NCBI GenBank assembly: GCA_029961745.1
Contig: CP124680.1
Location: 992,001-1,056,000 of the forward strand
DNA from: Nocardioides sp. L-11A
GTDB lineage: Bacteria; Actinomycetota; Actinomycetes; Propionibacteriales; Nocardioidaceae
Direction of reading: 5' to 3'
DNA length: 64,000 bases
Shown here: positions 8,639 through 17,123 of the stretch, piece after piece
How positions within the stretch are numbered: position 1 is the first letter of the stretch
Layout: each line of letters starts with the position of its first letter
Notes under the pieces: model-generated
Databases searched by the model: none
What the model saw: the letters and a program-made list of their open reading frames with translations, nothing else
What the model was told of the DNA's origin: nothing
Made by a program: the position numbers and the translations under genes

Positions 8639-8946
8639 TGTGCGGCGCGAAGGTCGGCGGCCTGTCGCTTGACGGCGTCAACGTCGCCAAGGAGGCCGTG
8701 ATCCAGGGCCAGGTCGTGCGGGGCAGCGGAGAGGACGCGGCGCCCGTGGCGAGCGCCTACGTCCGGCTGCTCGACCAGACCGGCGAGTTCACCGCGGAGG
8801 TCCCGACCTCCGCGACCGGCCACTTCCGGTTCTTCGCCGGCGACGGCCAGTGGACGCTGCGCACGCTCGCGCCGAAGGCCGACCCGGTCGACCGCGTCGT
8901 CCAGGCGCAGACCGGCTCGGTGGCCGAGGTCCTGATCACCCTCTGA
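8638..8946 (+). CDS. sseC: SseC / DUF1416 protein
   Basis: 102 residues beginning MCGAKVGGLSLDGVNVAKE, the typical start of DUF1416/SseC proteins always found after the CysA-type sulfurtransferase in actinobacteria. The rest (VVRGSGEDAAPVASAYVRL, then a beta-rich segment) looks like a small transthyretin/CarboxypepD-reg fold. The conserved Cys2 could accept sulfur from CysA; that is inference. Starts inside the cysA stop (TGATG), so coupled. Confidence 0.9.
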   Translation: MCGAKVGGLSLDGVNVAKEAVIQGQVVRGSGEDAAPVASAYVRLLDQTGEFTAEVPTSATGHFRFFAGDGQWTLRTLAPKADPVDRVVQAQTGSVAEVLITL

Positions 8947-8954
8947 GCCCACAC

Positions 8955-9006
8955 CACAGCGGTCCGGACGACCAGGCGGGTTCACCTGGTCGTCCGGGCC
9001 GCTGTG
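8955..9006. terminator. Bidirectional terminator between sseC and the GntR gene
   Basis: A 22-pair stem, 8955-8976 with 8985-9006, perfect except one G.T, and an eight-base loop. It starts eight bases after the sseC stop and ends eight bases before the GntR stop on the other strand, so it serves two convergent genes. Confidence 0.85.
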
Positions 9007-9014
9007 TGTTCCGG

Positions 9015-9803
9015 TCAGCTCGCGGGGACCGACGAGATGGTCGCGAAGTGCGGCGTGTCCCCACCCGGTACGCCGCGCAGCCCGCGGCCCGGCGTACGCA
9101 TGGTGATCCGCACCCGGTCGGAGCGGAACAGGTCGTGGGAGAACTCGAAGGGCGTTCCGGTCGTGTCGTAGGTCGTCCGGGTGATCGAGACCAGCGGGTC
9201 GCCGACGGCGACGGCGAGCAGGGCCGCCTCCTCGTCGGTCGCGTGCACGACCTCGACGACCTCCTCGGCGTCGGCGATGACGACGCCGTAGTCGTGCTCG
9301 ATCAGCTCGTAGATCGAGCCGCCCAGCGACTGCTCGAGCAGGCCGGGGAAGCGGTCGGCGGGCAGCCGGGCGTGGTCGAGCGAGAACGGCGTCCCGTCGG
9401 CCAGCCGCAGTCGGCGTACGTCGACGACGAGGTCGCCCTCGCCGAGCTGGAGGGCGCGGCGGGTGGCCGCGTCGGCGACGCCCATCTTGGTGGCGACGAC
9501 GCGGGTGCCGGCGGAGTAGCCCTGCCGGGCGAGGTAGGCGGGGACGCCGACGACCTTGGTCAGATCGTGCTCGACCTTGGCGTGGTTGATGAAAGTGCCG
9601 CCGCCGCGTCCGGCGACGCGGCGGACCAGCCCGGCCTCCTCGAGCGCGGCGAGCACCTGGCGCAGGGTCGCCCGGCTGACGCCGTAGTGCTCGGACAGCT
9701 CGCGCTCGCTGCCCAGGCGGGCGCCCGGGGGCAGGGTGCCCGCGCCGATGTCGGTCAACATCCGGCGCCGCAGGGTCTCCGCGACGGCGTGCTCGTTGGC
9801 CAT
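9015..9803 (-). CDS. GntR-family (HutC/UTRA type) regulator of the microcompartment locus
   Basis: 262 residues. The N-terminal winged helix (about 8-75) includes LGSERELSEHYGVSRATLRQ, the GntR recognition helix, and the C-terminal UTRA effector domain (about 95-240) is of the HutC subfamily. Strong ribosome site GGAGGAG before the ATG. It ends the minus-strand microcompartment operon but has its own operator, TGGTCTGACCA, 42 bases upstream of its start, so autoregulation is likely. Similar operators lie at the aminotransferase/permease divergent promoter and before the symporter operon, so it is the best candidate for the regulator of the whole block. The effector is unknown; an amino alcohol or a phosphorylated derivative is plausible. 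Confidence 0.85.
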   Translation of the reverse strand: MANEHAVAETLRRRMLTDIGAGTLPPGARLGSERELSEHYGVSRATLRQVLAALEEAGLVRRVAGRGGGTFINHAKVEHDLTKVVGVPAYLARQGYSAGTRVVATKMGVADAATRRALQLGEGDLVVDVRRLRLADGTPFSLDHARLPADRFPGLLEQSLGGSIYELIEHDYGVVIADAEEVVEVVHATDEEAALLAVAVGDPLVSITRTTYDTTGTPFEFSHDLFRSDRVRITMRTPGRGLRGVPGGDTPHFATISSVPAS

Positions 9804-9843
9804 GCCTCGCTCCTCCTCCGGCGTGTCCCGGTGTCCGGCCCGA

Positions 9844-9856
9844 TTGGTCTGACCAG
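9844..9856. promoter_or_regulatory. GntR operator upstream of the GntR gene
   Basis: TTGGTCTGACCAG, an 11-base odd palindrome (TGGTC-T-GACCA) plus flanks, between the dehydrogenase stop and the GntR start. It matches the other sites at 16970 and 23819. Confidence 0.65.
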
Positions 9857-9882
9857 GTGGATGAAACGGTACCCGACCGGGC

Positions 9883-10653
9883 TCAGATCTCCTCGAGCGC
9901 CTGGAGCGATTCGGGGAGGACCTGGCCGCCGTCGACGACGAGGCTCTGGCCGGTGACGTAGCCGGCCTCCTCGGTGGCGAAGAAGAGCGCCGCGTTGCCG
10001 ATGTCGGCGACGCTGCCGAGTCGCTTCTGCGGCACGCTGGCGGCCATCGCGGCCAGGTAGTCCTCGCCGAGCCCGTCGAGGCCCTCGGTGGCGACATTGC
10101 CCGGCAGCACCGCGTTGATGGTGATCCCACGCGGCGCGAGCTCCAGCGCCGCGGTGCGCACGAAGCCGAGCTGGGCGGCCTTGCTGGCGCCGTAGTGGGA
10201 CCAGCCCGGGTAGCCGGTGTGCGGTCCTGTGATCGAGGAGGTCACCACGATCCGGCCGCGACCGCTGGCGGTCAGCGCCTCCAGGCAGGCCTGGACGGCG
10301 AACACGGTGCCGTCCAGGTTGGTCGCCATCACGGTGTGCAGATCCGCGGCCGTCATCGCGTCGAGCCGGGCCGCGGGGAAGATGCCCGCGTTGGCGCACA
10401 GGACGTCGATCCCGCCGTGCCGCTCGATCGCGGTCGCGGCCATCCGGTCGCAGTCCTCGCGGGAGCTCACGTCCGTCACGGCGTACGACGTCGCGCCGCC
10501 GATCTCCGCGCACGCGGCCTGCAGCGCCGTCTCGTCGCGCCCGGTGACGAGCACCCGGGCGCCGGCCCGGGCGAAGACCGTGGCGATGCCGCGGCCGATG
10601 CCCTTGCTGCCGCCGGTGACGACGACGGAGCGTCCAGCGAGTGAGGTGAACAT
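9883..10653 (-). CDS. SDR dehydrogenase, probable 1-amino-2-propanol dehydrogenase
   Basis: 256 residues. Rossmann motif TGGSKGIG near residue 13, NAG at about 90, and the catalytic S-Y-K set (SSITG, then YGASK) mark a classical short-chain dehydrogenase. RMM-type microcompartment loci carry an S-1-amino-2-propanol dehydrogenase of this family, which interconverts aminopropanol and aminoacetone with NAD(P). Assignment to that substrate rests on context. ATG with GGAGG upstream; 23 bases after the kinase-like gene. No encapsulation helix is obvious, so it may work outside the shell. Confidence 0.75.
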   Translation of the reverse strand: MFTSLAGRSVVVTGGSKGIGRGIATVFARAGARVLVTGRDETALQAACAEIGGATSYAVTDVSSREDCDRMAATAIERHGGIDVLCANAGIFPAARLDAMTAADLHTVMATNLDGTVFAVQACLEALTASGRGRIVVTSSITGPHTGYPGWSHYGASKAAQLGFVRTAALELAPRGITINAVLPGNVATEGLDGLGEDYLAAMAASVPQKRLGSVADIGNAALFFATEEAGYVTGQSLVVDGGQVLPESLQALEEI

Positions 10654-10676
10654 GGGTCCTCCGATTCGGATGGGGG

Positions 10677-11666
10677 TCAGGCGAGGGTGGCGCCGCCGGA
10701 CGCCACGTAGCGGTGGGCCAGCTCGACGGAGCCGACCGTGTAGCCGGGGCCGAGCTCCTGGCACTCGCGGGAGTGGGCGTGCGAGCCCATCCAGGCGACG
10801 AGCAGCAGCCGGCGCAGCATGACGAAGGTCGGCAGCATCGCCTCGTGCTCGGCGGCGAGTGCGATGACGGATCGGTAGCCGCGCAGCCAGGCGTCCTGCC
10901 ACTGCGCCAGCCGCGGGTCGTGCTCGATGAAGGACACGGCGGTGCCGAAGTCGTACATGAACCACGACAGGCCGCAGTCGTCGAAGTCGATCACCGTGAC
11001 CTGGTCGCCCTCGACGAGCAGGTTGGCCAGGCGCAGGTCGGCATGGACCAGGCCGAACCGGTCGGCCCCCGTGCCGTACGCCGTGAGCCGCTCCCGCACG
11101 ATCGCGGCCGCCGCGCCGAGCGCCTCCTCCTCGGCGGGCCCGACGCCGAAGCCGTCCTGCCAGCGGCCCCAACGGGGCCGGGCGCCGAGTGAGTGCTCCC
11201 AGTCCCACCGGAACCGGTGGAAGCCGGGCGGCGGGGTCCAGGAGCGGGCGTGGACGTGCATCCGCGCGGTGATCGCGCCGAGCGTCTCGAAGTCGGAGGT
11301 GCCGAGGGCGACGTCGTCCGGCTCGATGCCGGGCACCAGCTCGAAGAGGACGCAGTGCCGCTCCTGGCCGTCGACCACGACGGTGGTCACCCGCTCGCCC
11401 TGGTCGTTGGGGATCTCCGCGGAGGTCGCCACGCCCGACTCCGCCCGCAGCGCGGCGAGCCAGGCGAGCTCGCTCTCGATGTCGGTGCGGGAGTGGTAGC
11501 CGACCCGGTGCACCCGCAGGATCGCGGTGCGGCCGGGCTCCTCGACCAGGAAGGTGGCGTTCTCGGACAGGTTGATCATCCGCAGGGTGCGCGCCGGGCT
11601 GAAGCCGTAGGAGGGCAGGGCCAGCTCGGCGACCCGGGTGTCGACGGCCGCGGCGACGGCGCTCAT
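10677..11666 (-). CDS. APH-family kinase, probable aminopropanol kinase
   Basis: 329 residues of the aminoglycoside phosphotransferase/choline-kinase fold. The catalytic loop [10 protein letters not shown] and the metal-binding DFDD motif ([10 protein letters not shown]) are intact. In RMM loci the kinase is thought to phosphorylate 1-amino-2-propanol, so that the aminotransferase-like enzyme can eliminate phosphate and ammonia to give propionaldehyde. ATG overlaps the stop of the upstream BMC-T gene (TGATG). It is not an antibiotic resistance gene by context. Confidence 0.75.
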   Translation of the reverse strand: MSAVAAAVDTRVAELALPSYGFSPARTLRMINLSENATFLVEEPGRTAILRVHRVGYHSRTDIESELAWLAALRAESGVATSAEIPNDQGERVTTVVVDGQERHCVLFELVPGIEPDDVALGTSDFETLGAITARMHVHARSWTPPPGFHRFRWDWEHSLGARPRWGRWQDGFGVGPAEEEALGAAAAIVRERLTAYGTGADRFGLVHADLRLANLLVEGDQVTVIDFDDCGLSWFMYDFGTAVSFIEHDPRLAQWQDAWLRGYRSVIALAAEHEAMLPTFVMLRRLLLVAWMGSHAHSRECQELGPGYTVGSVELAHRYVASGGATLA

Positions 11667-12313
11667 CAGTGCTCCCGTCCCTCGATCGACTCCAGGACGG
11701 AGGTGATCCGGTCCCGGGCCACCTCGACCTCCTCGGTGGTGCCGCTGAGGTACAGCCGCCCCGCCGCCCCGATGAACTGGACGTCGACCATCGTGATGCC
11801 CGGCGCCGCACGCTCCGCCTCGTTGGCGGCCACGGCCGCGAACAGGGCGGGCGTCATCTCATAGACGAGCAGCGACTGTCCCGGCATCACCATCGACCCC
11901 GATCGGTTGCGGTTGAGGATCACCGCGTGCTGGTCGGTGATGTGCTCGATGATGTCGTGATAGAGCACCCGCGGGCGGAGCTGGTCGCTGGCCGAGCTGC
12001 CGGTGCCGTCGAGCACCGCCTGGCCGGCGGCGGTGACGTCGGCCAGCGACGACGCGTGCAGCTCCAGCACGCCGAACTGCCGCTCCACGAAGAGGATCCC
12101 GGGCTCGACCGAGGGCACCGCGCGCAGCGCCAGGTCGATCACGCGCTCGATGGCGAGCGCGGGGGCGACCTCGATGATCAGCGCGTGGTCGCCGGCGTAC
12201 GGCGGGTAGCCGCGGGCCCGGGTGGGCGTGCCCAGGTAGGCGGCGAACTGCGGCTGCAGGTCCTCGACCATCAGGTTGACCCGCAGCTCGGTGCCTGCGT
12301 GGGTGGCGGTCAT
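11666..12313 (-). CDS. BMC-T (tandem-domain) microcompartment shell protein 2
   Basis: 215 residues made of two BMC domains in tandem, about 10-105 and 110-205. The repeated core is visible as [14 protein letters not shown] in the first and [20 protein letters not shown] in the second. BMC-T proteins form pseudohexameric trimers in the shell facet and often carry gated pores. It is a paralogue of the gene at 13423 (shared [10 protein letters not shown] versus IGSMVLPGES). Good ribosome site AGGAGG. Two BMC-T paralogues plus one hexamer and one pentamer protein match the RMM shell set. Confidence 0.88.
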   Translation of the reverse strand: MTATHAGTELRVNLMVEDLQPQFAAYLGTPTRARGYPPYAGDHALIIEVAPALAIERVIDLALRAVPSVEPGILFVERQFGVLELHASSLADVTAAGQAVLDGTGSSASDQLRPRVLYHDIIEHITDQHAVILNRNRSGSMVMPGQSLLVYEMTPALFAAVAANEAERAAPGITMVDVQFIGAAGRLYLSGTTEEVEVARDRITSVLESIEGREH

Positions 12314-12358
12314 CGGACCTCCTCTTCTCGGGATGCTGGCGTGACGACGGCGATCGGG

Positions 12359-12640
12359 CTACTTCGCGCTGACGTCGAAGTGGTTGCCGAGCTCGGCGTG
12401 CGGGCGGGGGATGACGTGGACGCTGACGAGCTCGCCGACCTGGGAGGCGGTCTCGGCGCCGGCCTCGGTCGCGGCCTTGACCGCGCCGACCTCGCCGCTG
12501 ATGACGACGGCGACCAGGCCGTCGCCGACCTCCTGACGGTCGGTGATGGTGACGTTCGCGGCCTTGACCATGGCGTCCGCGGCGGCGAGCGCGGCGACGA
12601 AGCCCTTGGTCTCGATCATGCCGATGGCGGTGCTGGACAT
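12359..12640 (-). CDS. BMC-H hexameric shell protein
   Basis: 93 residues, a single BMC domain of standard length: AIGMIETKGFVAALAAADAM opens the fold and VISGEVGAVKAATEAG follows. Forms the hexamers that tile shell facets. AAGGAG precedes the ATG. Ends in a TAG stop. It lies between the pentamer gene and a BMC-T gene in the operon. The short C-terminal tail (HFDVSAK) is slightly longer than in minimal PduA/CcmK homologues. Confidence 0.92.
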   Translation of the reverse strand: MSSTAIGMIETKGFVAALAAADAMVKAANVTITDRQEVGDGLVAVVISGEVGAVKAATEAGAETASQVGELVSVHVIPRPHAELGNHFDVSAK

Positions 12641-12683
12641 GTGCTGCTCCTTGGTTGTGCGGTGGTTGTTGCGGTGGTGGGTG

Positions 12684-12932
12684 TCAGCCCGTGGGCTGGG
12701 AGTCGATCGAGCCGATGACGAGCGCGTCGACGGGTGGTGGGGTGCCGGGGAACCAGGCGGCGGCGACGGATCCCTGCGCGACCAGGACGGTCTCGCCGAC
12801 CCCGCTGCCCAGGACGTCGAAGGCGACCAGGCGGCTGCCGCCGTCCACCTCGACCTCGAGGAAGGCGCCGTTCGGCAGGCCGTCGATCCTCTTGGTGGAC
12901 CAGACATTGCCGGTCACGACTGCTCTCAGCAT
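12684..12932 (-). CDS. BMC-P (EutN/CcmL) pentameric vertex protein
   Basis: 82 residues. MLRAVVTGNVWSTKRIDGL is the standard opening of the EutN/CcmL family, and VLGSGVGETVLVAQGSVAA is its central motif. Pentamers cap the vertices of the shell. ATG overlaps the stop of the upstream accessory gene (TGATG). The 43-base gap to the BMC-H gene contains only its ribosome site. Confidence 0.9.
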   Translation of the reverse strand: MLRAVVTGNVWSTKRIDGLPNGAFLEVEVDGGSRLVAFDVLGSGVGETVLVAQGSVAAAWFPGTPPPVDALVIGSIDSQPTG

Positions 12933-13426
12933 CAGCGCTCCTTCTCGATGGGGACCCCCAGCGCGCGAGCCCTCTCGCGCGCCAGGGGAGTCAGCACGGC
13001 CCGGCGGCCGAGGACCAGGCGGCGGCCCGCCTCGGCGGCCGCCTTGACCTGACGCTCGGTGACGGCGCCGGTGTCGATCCGCTGCACCGGCCGGGCCTCC
13101 GGTACGGCGCCCGCGGTGCCCCCCTCGAGCCGGAAGCGCAGGCGCCCCGCCCGCAGGTCCTGGCGGTTCTTGGGGTTCTCGAACAGGGCGAGCAGCTGGC
13201 GGGCGAACCGGTCCAGGTCGGCGTCGTCGGCGATCCGGACCGCCTCGACGCGCTCGCGCAGCGCGGGCGGCGTCACGTGCTCGGTGCCGGCGACGCCGGC
13301 GGGAGGTGCCGGCACCGCGGCGACGGGGGCGGCCGGGGGAGCGGGCGCCCCCGCGGGACCGGCGAGGTCCGCGACGACCTCGCGGACGACGTCCGCGATC
13401 AGGGCCCGCAGGTCGGGAGAGGTCAC
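12932..13426 (-). CDS. Microcompartment accessory protein with N-terminal encapsulation-like helix
   Basis: 164 residues, GTG start overlapping the upstream BMC-T stop (GTGA). Residues 1-22 (TSPDLRALIADVVREVVADL) form an amphipathic helix like the peptides that target cargo into microcompartments. A Pro/Ala-rich linker follows (about 23-48). The middle (50-95) is charged, and the C-terminus has LVLGRRAVLTPLARERARALG, a segment type that I recall near the ends of several BMC-associated proteins. No enzyme motif is recognised. It may be a scaffold joining cargo to shell. Its position between two shell genes supports a structural role. Confidence 0.65.
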   Translation of the reverse strand: MTSPDLRALIADVVREVVADLAGPAGAPAPPAAPVAAVPAPPAGVAGTEHVTPPALRERVEAVRIADDADLDRFARQLLALFENPKNRQDLRAGRLRFRLEGGTAGAVPEARPVQRIDTGAVTERQVKAAAEAGRRLVLGRRAVLTPLARERARALGVPIEKER

Positions 13427-14025
13427 GTGAGCCCTCGCAGGGCGTCCTCGGCCGCCTCGGCCGCCTGGCGGACGTCGGCCTCCTTGCCGGACAGGTAGAC
13501 CCGGCCGGTGGCGCCGATCATCCGGTAGTCGACGACCTTGATGTCGGCGGCCTTCTCGGCCTCGTTGGTCGCCACGATCGCGTACGACGCCGGCTGCACC
13601 TCGAGCACGTACATCGACTCGCCCGGCAGCACCATCGACCCGATCTTGTTGCGGTTGATCAGGAAGGCGTGCTGGTGGTCGATCGAGCTGATGATCTTGC
13701 TCGCGAGGATCTGCGGCCGCACAGCGCTGCCGGCGTCCGCGCCGAGCGCGTCGAGCACGCCCTCGGCGGCGGCCTTGACCGAGCCGGTCTCGCCGTGGAA
13801 CTCCAGGTAGCCGAACTGCCGCTCGACCACGAGGACGCCGGCGGCCACCTCCGCATGCTTGAGCGCGACGTCGGTGATCGGCTCGATGTCGATGCCCGGT
13901 GCCACCTCGATGATCTGGGCGGCCATGTGGGCGCGCGGGAGGGTGCCCTTGATCCAGGTGCCGAGGTAGCACAGGGTCTGCGGCTGGAGCCGGTCGATGA
14001 AGATGAAGGAACGCAGTTCAGCCAT
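13423..14025 (-). CDS. BMC-T (tandem-domain) microcompartment shell protein 1
   Basis: 200 residues with two BMC domains, about 5-100 and 100-195; the family cores read GVLVVERQFGYLEFHG and IKVVDYRMIGATGRVYLSGK. Trimeric pseudohexamer for the shell facet. Paralogue of the gene at 11666. ATG lies three bases after the aldehyde dehydrogenase stop, and the stop overlaps the next gene's GTG. The conserved Gly in IGSMVLPGES near the domain junction is a place where the pore could differ from the second paralogue. Confidence 0.88.
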   Translation of the reverse strand: MAELRSFIFIDRLQPQTLCYLGTWIKGTLPRAHMAAQIIEVAPGIDIEPITDVALKHAEVAAGVLVVERQFGYLEFHGETGSVKAAAEGVLDALGADAGSAVRPQILASKIISSIDHQHAFLINRNKIGSMVLPGESMYVLEVQPASYAIVATNEAEKAADIKVVDYRMIGATGRVYLSGKEADVRQAAEAAEDALRGLT

Positions 14026-14028
14026 GGG

Positions 14029-15618
14029 TCAGCCCTTGATGAGGTGGGAGAGTTCTTCGACGACGAGACGACGGACCTGCTCGCGGAAGGCCGCGTCCGA
14101 GGAGCCGCCGAGCCGGTCGACGACCGCGTCGACGGTCGAGGGCAGGGTCGAGGGCGAGGGCACGGCCGTGACGGCGCGCGGGTCGTTGGACGGCACCGGG
14201 TACGCCGGCACCGGCGTGCGGTGCTCGGCCCACGGGCTCAGCCCGGCATAGGCGGGCATCGCCTCGGCAGGGTCGCTGTTGTAGGCGATCCGCGTCCAGT
14301 CGACGAGGTGCTTCGGCTGGAGGTTCTCGCCGAGCGCGCTGCGGCCGACGAAGCCGGTGCCGATCGTCATGGTCGGGGCCAGGTTGGTGTCGAGACCTGA
14401 GCTGCCGGTGCTGTTGCCGACGTTGACCGACACCCGCAGGACCGGCACCTCGGCGGCGTACCTCATGACGGTGGCGGGGTCGGCGGAGTGGATCGCCGCG
14501 CTGTGCCCGGCCCCGGCGATCCGGATGATCGCCCGGGCGGTGGCGATGCCCGCCGTCGCGTCGGGGACGCGGATCAGGCCGAGCACCGGCGAGAGCTTCT
14601 CGTGGGTGAGCGGCTCCTCCGGCACGGCCGTGTCGAAGGGGGCGACGAGCACCTTCGTGCGGGGGCCGACCCGGATCCCGGCCTGCTGCGCGATCCAGGA
14701 GGCGTCCTTGCCGACGACGTCCACGTTGAGCCGGCCGTAGGGGAACATGTAGTCGCGCAGCCGCTGGGCGTCGTCGGTGCCGAGCACTGCCGCACCGGCC
14801 CGCTCCAGCTCGCGCACGAGGCGGTCGGCGACCGCCTCCTCGGCGATGAGCACCGACTCGTTGGTGCACAGCACCGAGTTGTCGAAGGCCTTGCTCTCGA
14901 CCAGGCGCTGCGCGGCGGCGCGGACGTCGGCGGTCGCGTCGACCAGGACCGGCACGTTGCCCGGTCCGACGCCGATCGCGGGGTTGCCCGAGCTGTACGC
15001 CGCGCGGACCACACCGGTCCCGCCGGTGGCGAGGATGACGTTGGTGCGGGCGTCGCCCATCAGCGCCTCGACGAGGGGGATGGTCGGCTCCGCGATGCTC
15101 TGCACGATGCCGTCGGGCGCACCGGCCTCGACGGCGGCCCGGGCGAGCAGCTGCGCCGCGTCGTGGCAGCACTCCTTGGCCATCGGGTGCGGACTGACCA
15201 CCACGGCGTTGCGGGTCATCAGCGCCAGGATCACCTTGAAGAACACGGTGGCGACGGGGTTGGTCGACGGGGTCAGTGCGAGCACGACGCCGGCCGGGCG
15301 CGGCACCTCGACGATCTTGTCGTCGACGCGCACCCGCGGCGTGACGAGGTCCTGGCCGGCGTAGGTGTCGAGGAGGCCGCGCGAGCAGGCCTGGTTCTTG
15401 CGGACCTTGTGCTCGACGACGCCGAAGCCGGTCTCGCGCACGGCCCACTCGGCGTACTTCTCGGCGTGGGCGTGCGCGGTGTCCGCGACGGCCCGCACGA
15501 TCCGGTCCACGTCGCTCGCGGAGTACGACGCGTAGGCGCGCGCCGCCCACCGCGCGCGCTCGAGCAGGTGGCCGGCCGCGCCGGGTGCGGTGACGGTCTG
15601 GTGGAGCTGGTCGGACAT
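14029..15618 (-). CDS. Microcompartment CoA-acylating aldehyde dehydrogenase
   Basis: 529 residues. The body (1-460) is an EutE/PduP-like aldehyde dehydrogenase with the catalytic Cys in SVLCTNESV and the nucleotide-binding GGTGVVRAAYSSG. The C-terminus has a Pro-rich linker (PVPAYPVPSNDP onward) and then an amphipathic helix, AFREQVRRLVVEELSHLIKG, a typical encapsulation peptide. So this is the signature cargo enzyme that turns the toxic aldehyde into acyl-CoA inside the shell, using NAD and CoA. Propionaldehyde is the likely substrate in an RMM locus. ATG overlaps the aminotransferase stop (TGATG). Confidence 0.88.
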   Translation of the reverse strand: MSDQLHQTVTAPGAAGHLLERARWAARAYASYSASDVDRIVRAVADTAHAHAEKYAEWAVRETGFGVVEHKVRKNQACSRGLLDTYAGQDLVTPRVRVDDKIVEVPRPAGVVLALTPSTNPVATVFFKVILALMTRNAVVVSPHPMAKECCHDAAQLLARAAVEAGAPDGIVQSIAEPTIPLVEALMGDARTNVILATGGTGVVRAAYSSGNPAIGVGPGNVPVLVDATADVRAAAQRLVESKAFDNSVLCTNESVLIAEEAVADRLVRELERAGAAVLGTDDAQRLRDYMFPYGRLNVDVVGKDASWIAQQAGIRVGPRTKVLVAPFDTAVPEEPLTHEKLSPVLGLIRVPDATAGIATARAIIRIAGAGHSAAIHSADPATVMRYAAEVPVLRVSVNVGNSTGSSGLDTNLAPTMTIGTGFVGRSALGENLQPKHLVDWTRIAYNSDPAEAMPAYAGLSPWAEHRTPVPAYPVPSNDPRAVTAVPSPSTLPSTVDAVVDRLGGSSDAAFREQVRRLVVEELSHLIKG

Positions 15619-16904
15619 CAGCTGGCCCTCCGGCGCGACAGAGCGGGATCGGCGGCCGCGCGGCCGATGGCCAGCGCGGTGCGGTCGAGGAGCTCCTCGA
15701 CCAGGTCGGGCGTCATCAGGATCCCCGGCTTGTACTGCAGGACCCGGGGGTCGAGGGTGGAGAAGATCGCCCACACCCCGAGCTCGTAGAGCTGGCGCAT
15801 GACGTACTTCGCGCCCTCCGGGTGCGCGAACTCCAGGCCGAGCACGACCCCGTTCTGGCGGATGCCGACGAACCAGTCCGGGTACTGCGCCTGGACCTGC
15901 CGCAGCCCCGCGCCGACCCGGTCGGCGATGTAGTGCACCATCGAGCGGACCTCGGGGCGCCGGGTGATCTCCAGCGTCTTCAGCGCGGCCACACAGCCGA
16001 GCTCGGCACCGCCGAAGGTCGAGATGTGGCCGAAGCCGTCCTCGCGCAGCCAGGCGCCCGCGCGCTCGCTCAGCAGCACCGCCGCGATGGGGTAGATGCC
16101 GCCGGACAGGCCCTTGCCGCTGACCAGGATGTCGGGCTCGATGCCGTGCTTGGTGATGCCCCAGAGCTCGCCGGTGCGCATCAGGCCGGTCTGCACCTCG
16201 TCGGCGATGAAGAGGGCGTCGTACTTCTCGCAGAGCGCCTTGACGGCCTCGAGGTAGCCGGGCTGGGGGAGGGGGAAGCCGTAGGTCGCCGGGATCGTCT
16301 CCATGATCACGGCGGCCACGTCGCGTCCCCGGAGCGCCTGCTCCATCGCGTCGAGGTCGTTGAAGGGGACCTGGGGGAACTCCTCGGGCCGGTCGGCGAG
16401 GAAGAGCTTGGCGAAGCGGTCGTCGCCGGTGGCCACGGCGAGGCCGGTGTGCCCGTGGTACGCCTTCACGATCGAGACGATCTTGCGCTTCTGCATGGAG
16501 TGACGCGCGCTCTTGAGCGCGATGTCGATCGCCTCGCCGCCGCCGGAGGCGTAGGCGACCTTGGTCAGTCCGGCCGGAGCCGACTCCACGAGAGCCTCGG
16601 CGAGCGCCGTGCGGCCCAGCGAGGGGAAGTGGTGGTTGCCCACGTCGAAGCGGTCCATCGCCTGCTTGACGGCGGCGACCACCTCGGGATTGCGGTGCCC
16701 CAGGTTGTAGGTGCCGCCGTTGAGGTGGACGTCGATGAGGCGGCGGCCGTCCATGTCCCAGAGCAGGTAGCCCTCGCGGCGGTCGATCACCAGGTCGACC
16801 CCGCTGTCCGACCAGAACTTCGTCTTGTCGGGGTTCCAGTACTGCGCCGACTTCTCCAGCATCTCTGCCTTCGAGTCGAAGCTGAACGCGTCGTAGTCGT
16901 GCAT
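15618..16904 (-). CDS. Class-III aminotransferase-like PLP enzyme, probable amino-alcohol phospho-lyase
   Basis: 428 residues. Fold type I, class III: ADEVQTGLMRTGE carries the PLP-pyridine Asp and SGKGLSGGIYP the Schiff-base Lys. This class includes both aminotransferases and ethanolamine-phosphate phospho-lyases. With a kinase in the operon, a lyase acting on phosphorylated aminopropanol and giving propionaldehyde, ammonia and phosphate is plausible. Start chosen at the ATG at 16904 because TAGGGA lies five bases upstream; an in-frame ATG at 16910 and GTG at 16943 are alternatives. First gene of the ten-gene operon, facing the permease across a divergent promoter. Confidence 0.8.
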   Translation of the reverse strand: MHDYDAFSFDSKAEMLEKSAQYWNPDKTKFWSDSGVDLVIDRREGYLLWDMDGRRLIDVHLNGGTYNLGHRNPEVVAAVKQAMDRFDVGNHHFPSLGRTALAEALVESAPAGLTKVAYASGGGEAIDIALKSARHSMQKRKIVSIVKAYHGHTGLAVATGDDRFAKLFLADRPEEFPQVPFNDLDAMEQALRGRDVAAVIMETIPATYGFPLPQPGYLEAVKALCEKYDALFIADEVQTGLMRTGELWGITKHGIEPDILVSGKGLSGGIYPIAAVLLSERAGAWLREDGFGHISTFGGAELGCVAALKTLEITRRPEVRSMVHYIADRVGAGLRQVQAQYPDWFVGIRQNGVVLGLEFAHPEGAKYVMRQLYELGVWAIFSTLDPRVLQYKPGILMTPDLVEELLDRTALAIGRAAADPALSRRRAS

Positions 16905-16969
16905 CGCCATCCCTACGTGTCGGCGGCCGCCCCGTGCGGACACCGGAAGCCGTGTGCTGAGGATCCTGT

Positions 16970-16982
16970 TTGGTCAGACCGA
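16970..16982. promoter_or_regulatory. GntR operator in the aminotransferase/permease divergent region
   Basis: TTGGTCAGACCGA, containing the nine-base palindrome GGTC-A-GACC. On the minus strand it sits between TTGACT and CAGGAT, a possible -35/-10 pair for the microcompartment operon. Confidence 0.65.
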
Positions 16983-17009
16983 AAAAGTCAATGGTCAAAA
17001 CTCAAGAAA

Positions 17010-17044
17010 ATTGTCTGACCCAAAACCTTGATTTGGTCTGTTCG
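17010..17044. promoter_or_regulatory. Two weaker GntR-type half-sites near the permease
   Basis: ATTGTCTGACCCA at 17010-17022 keeps GTC-T-GAC, and TGGTCTGTTCG at 17034-17044 keeps only the left half. They lie 24 bases apart centre to centre and 80-115 bases before the permease ATG. They may allow cooperative binding. Confidence 0.45.
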
Positions 17045-17123
17045 GTAGTGCCAGCATGCGTGGCCTGGTGTGAGCCAGGACACAACCCGGACGTGCCGCC
17101 TCGGCACGGGAGAGAGAGTCCGC

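Noticed and set aside
10677..11666. Aminoglycoside resistance gene.
   Set aside because: The kinase is embedded in the microcompartment operon with coupled starts, which fits metabolism of amino alcohols.
14029..16998. Continuous minus-strand frame joining the aminotransferase and aldehyde dehydrogenase regions.
   Set aside because: It reads the aminotransferase out of frame and only enters the aldehyde dehydrogenase by chance; the two genes overlap at a TGATG.
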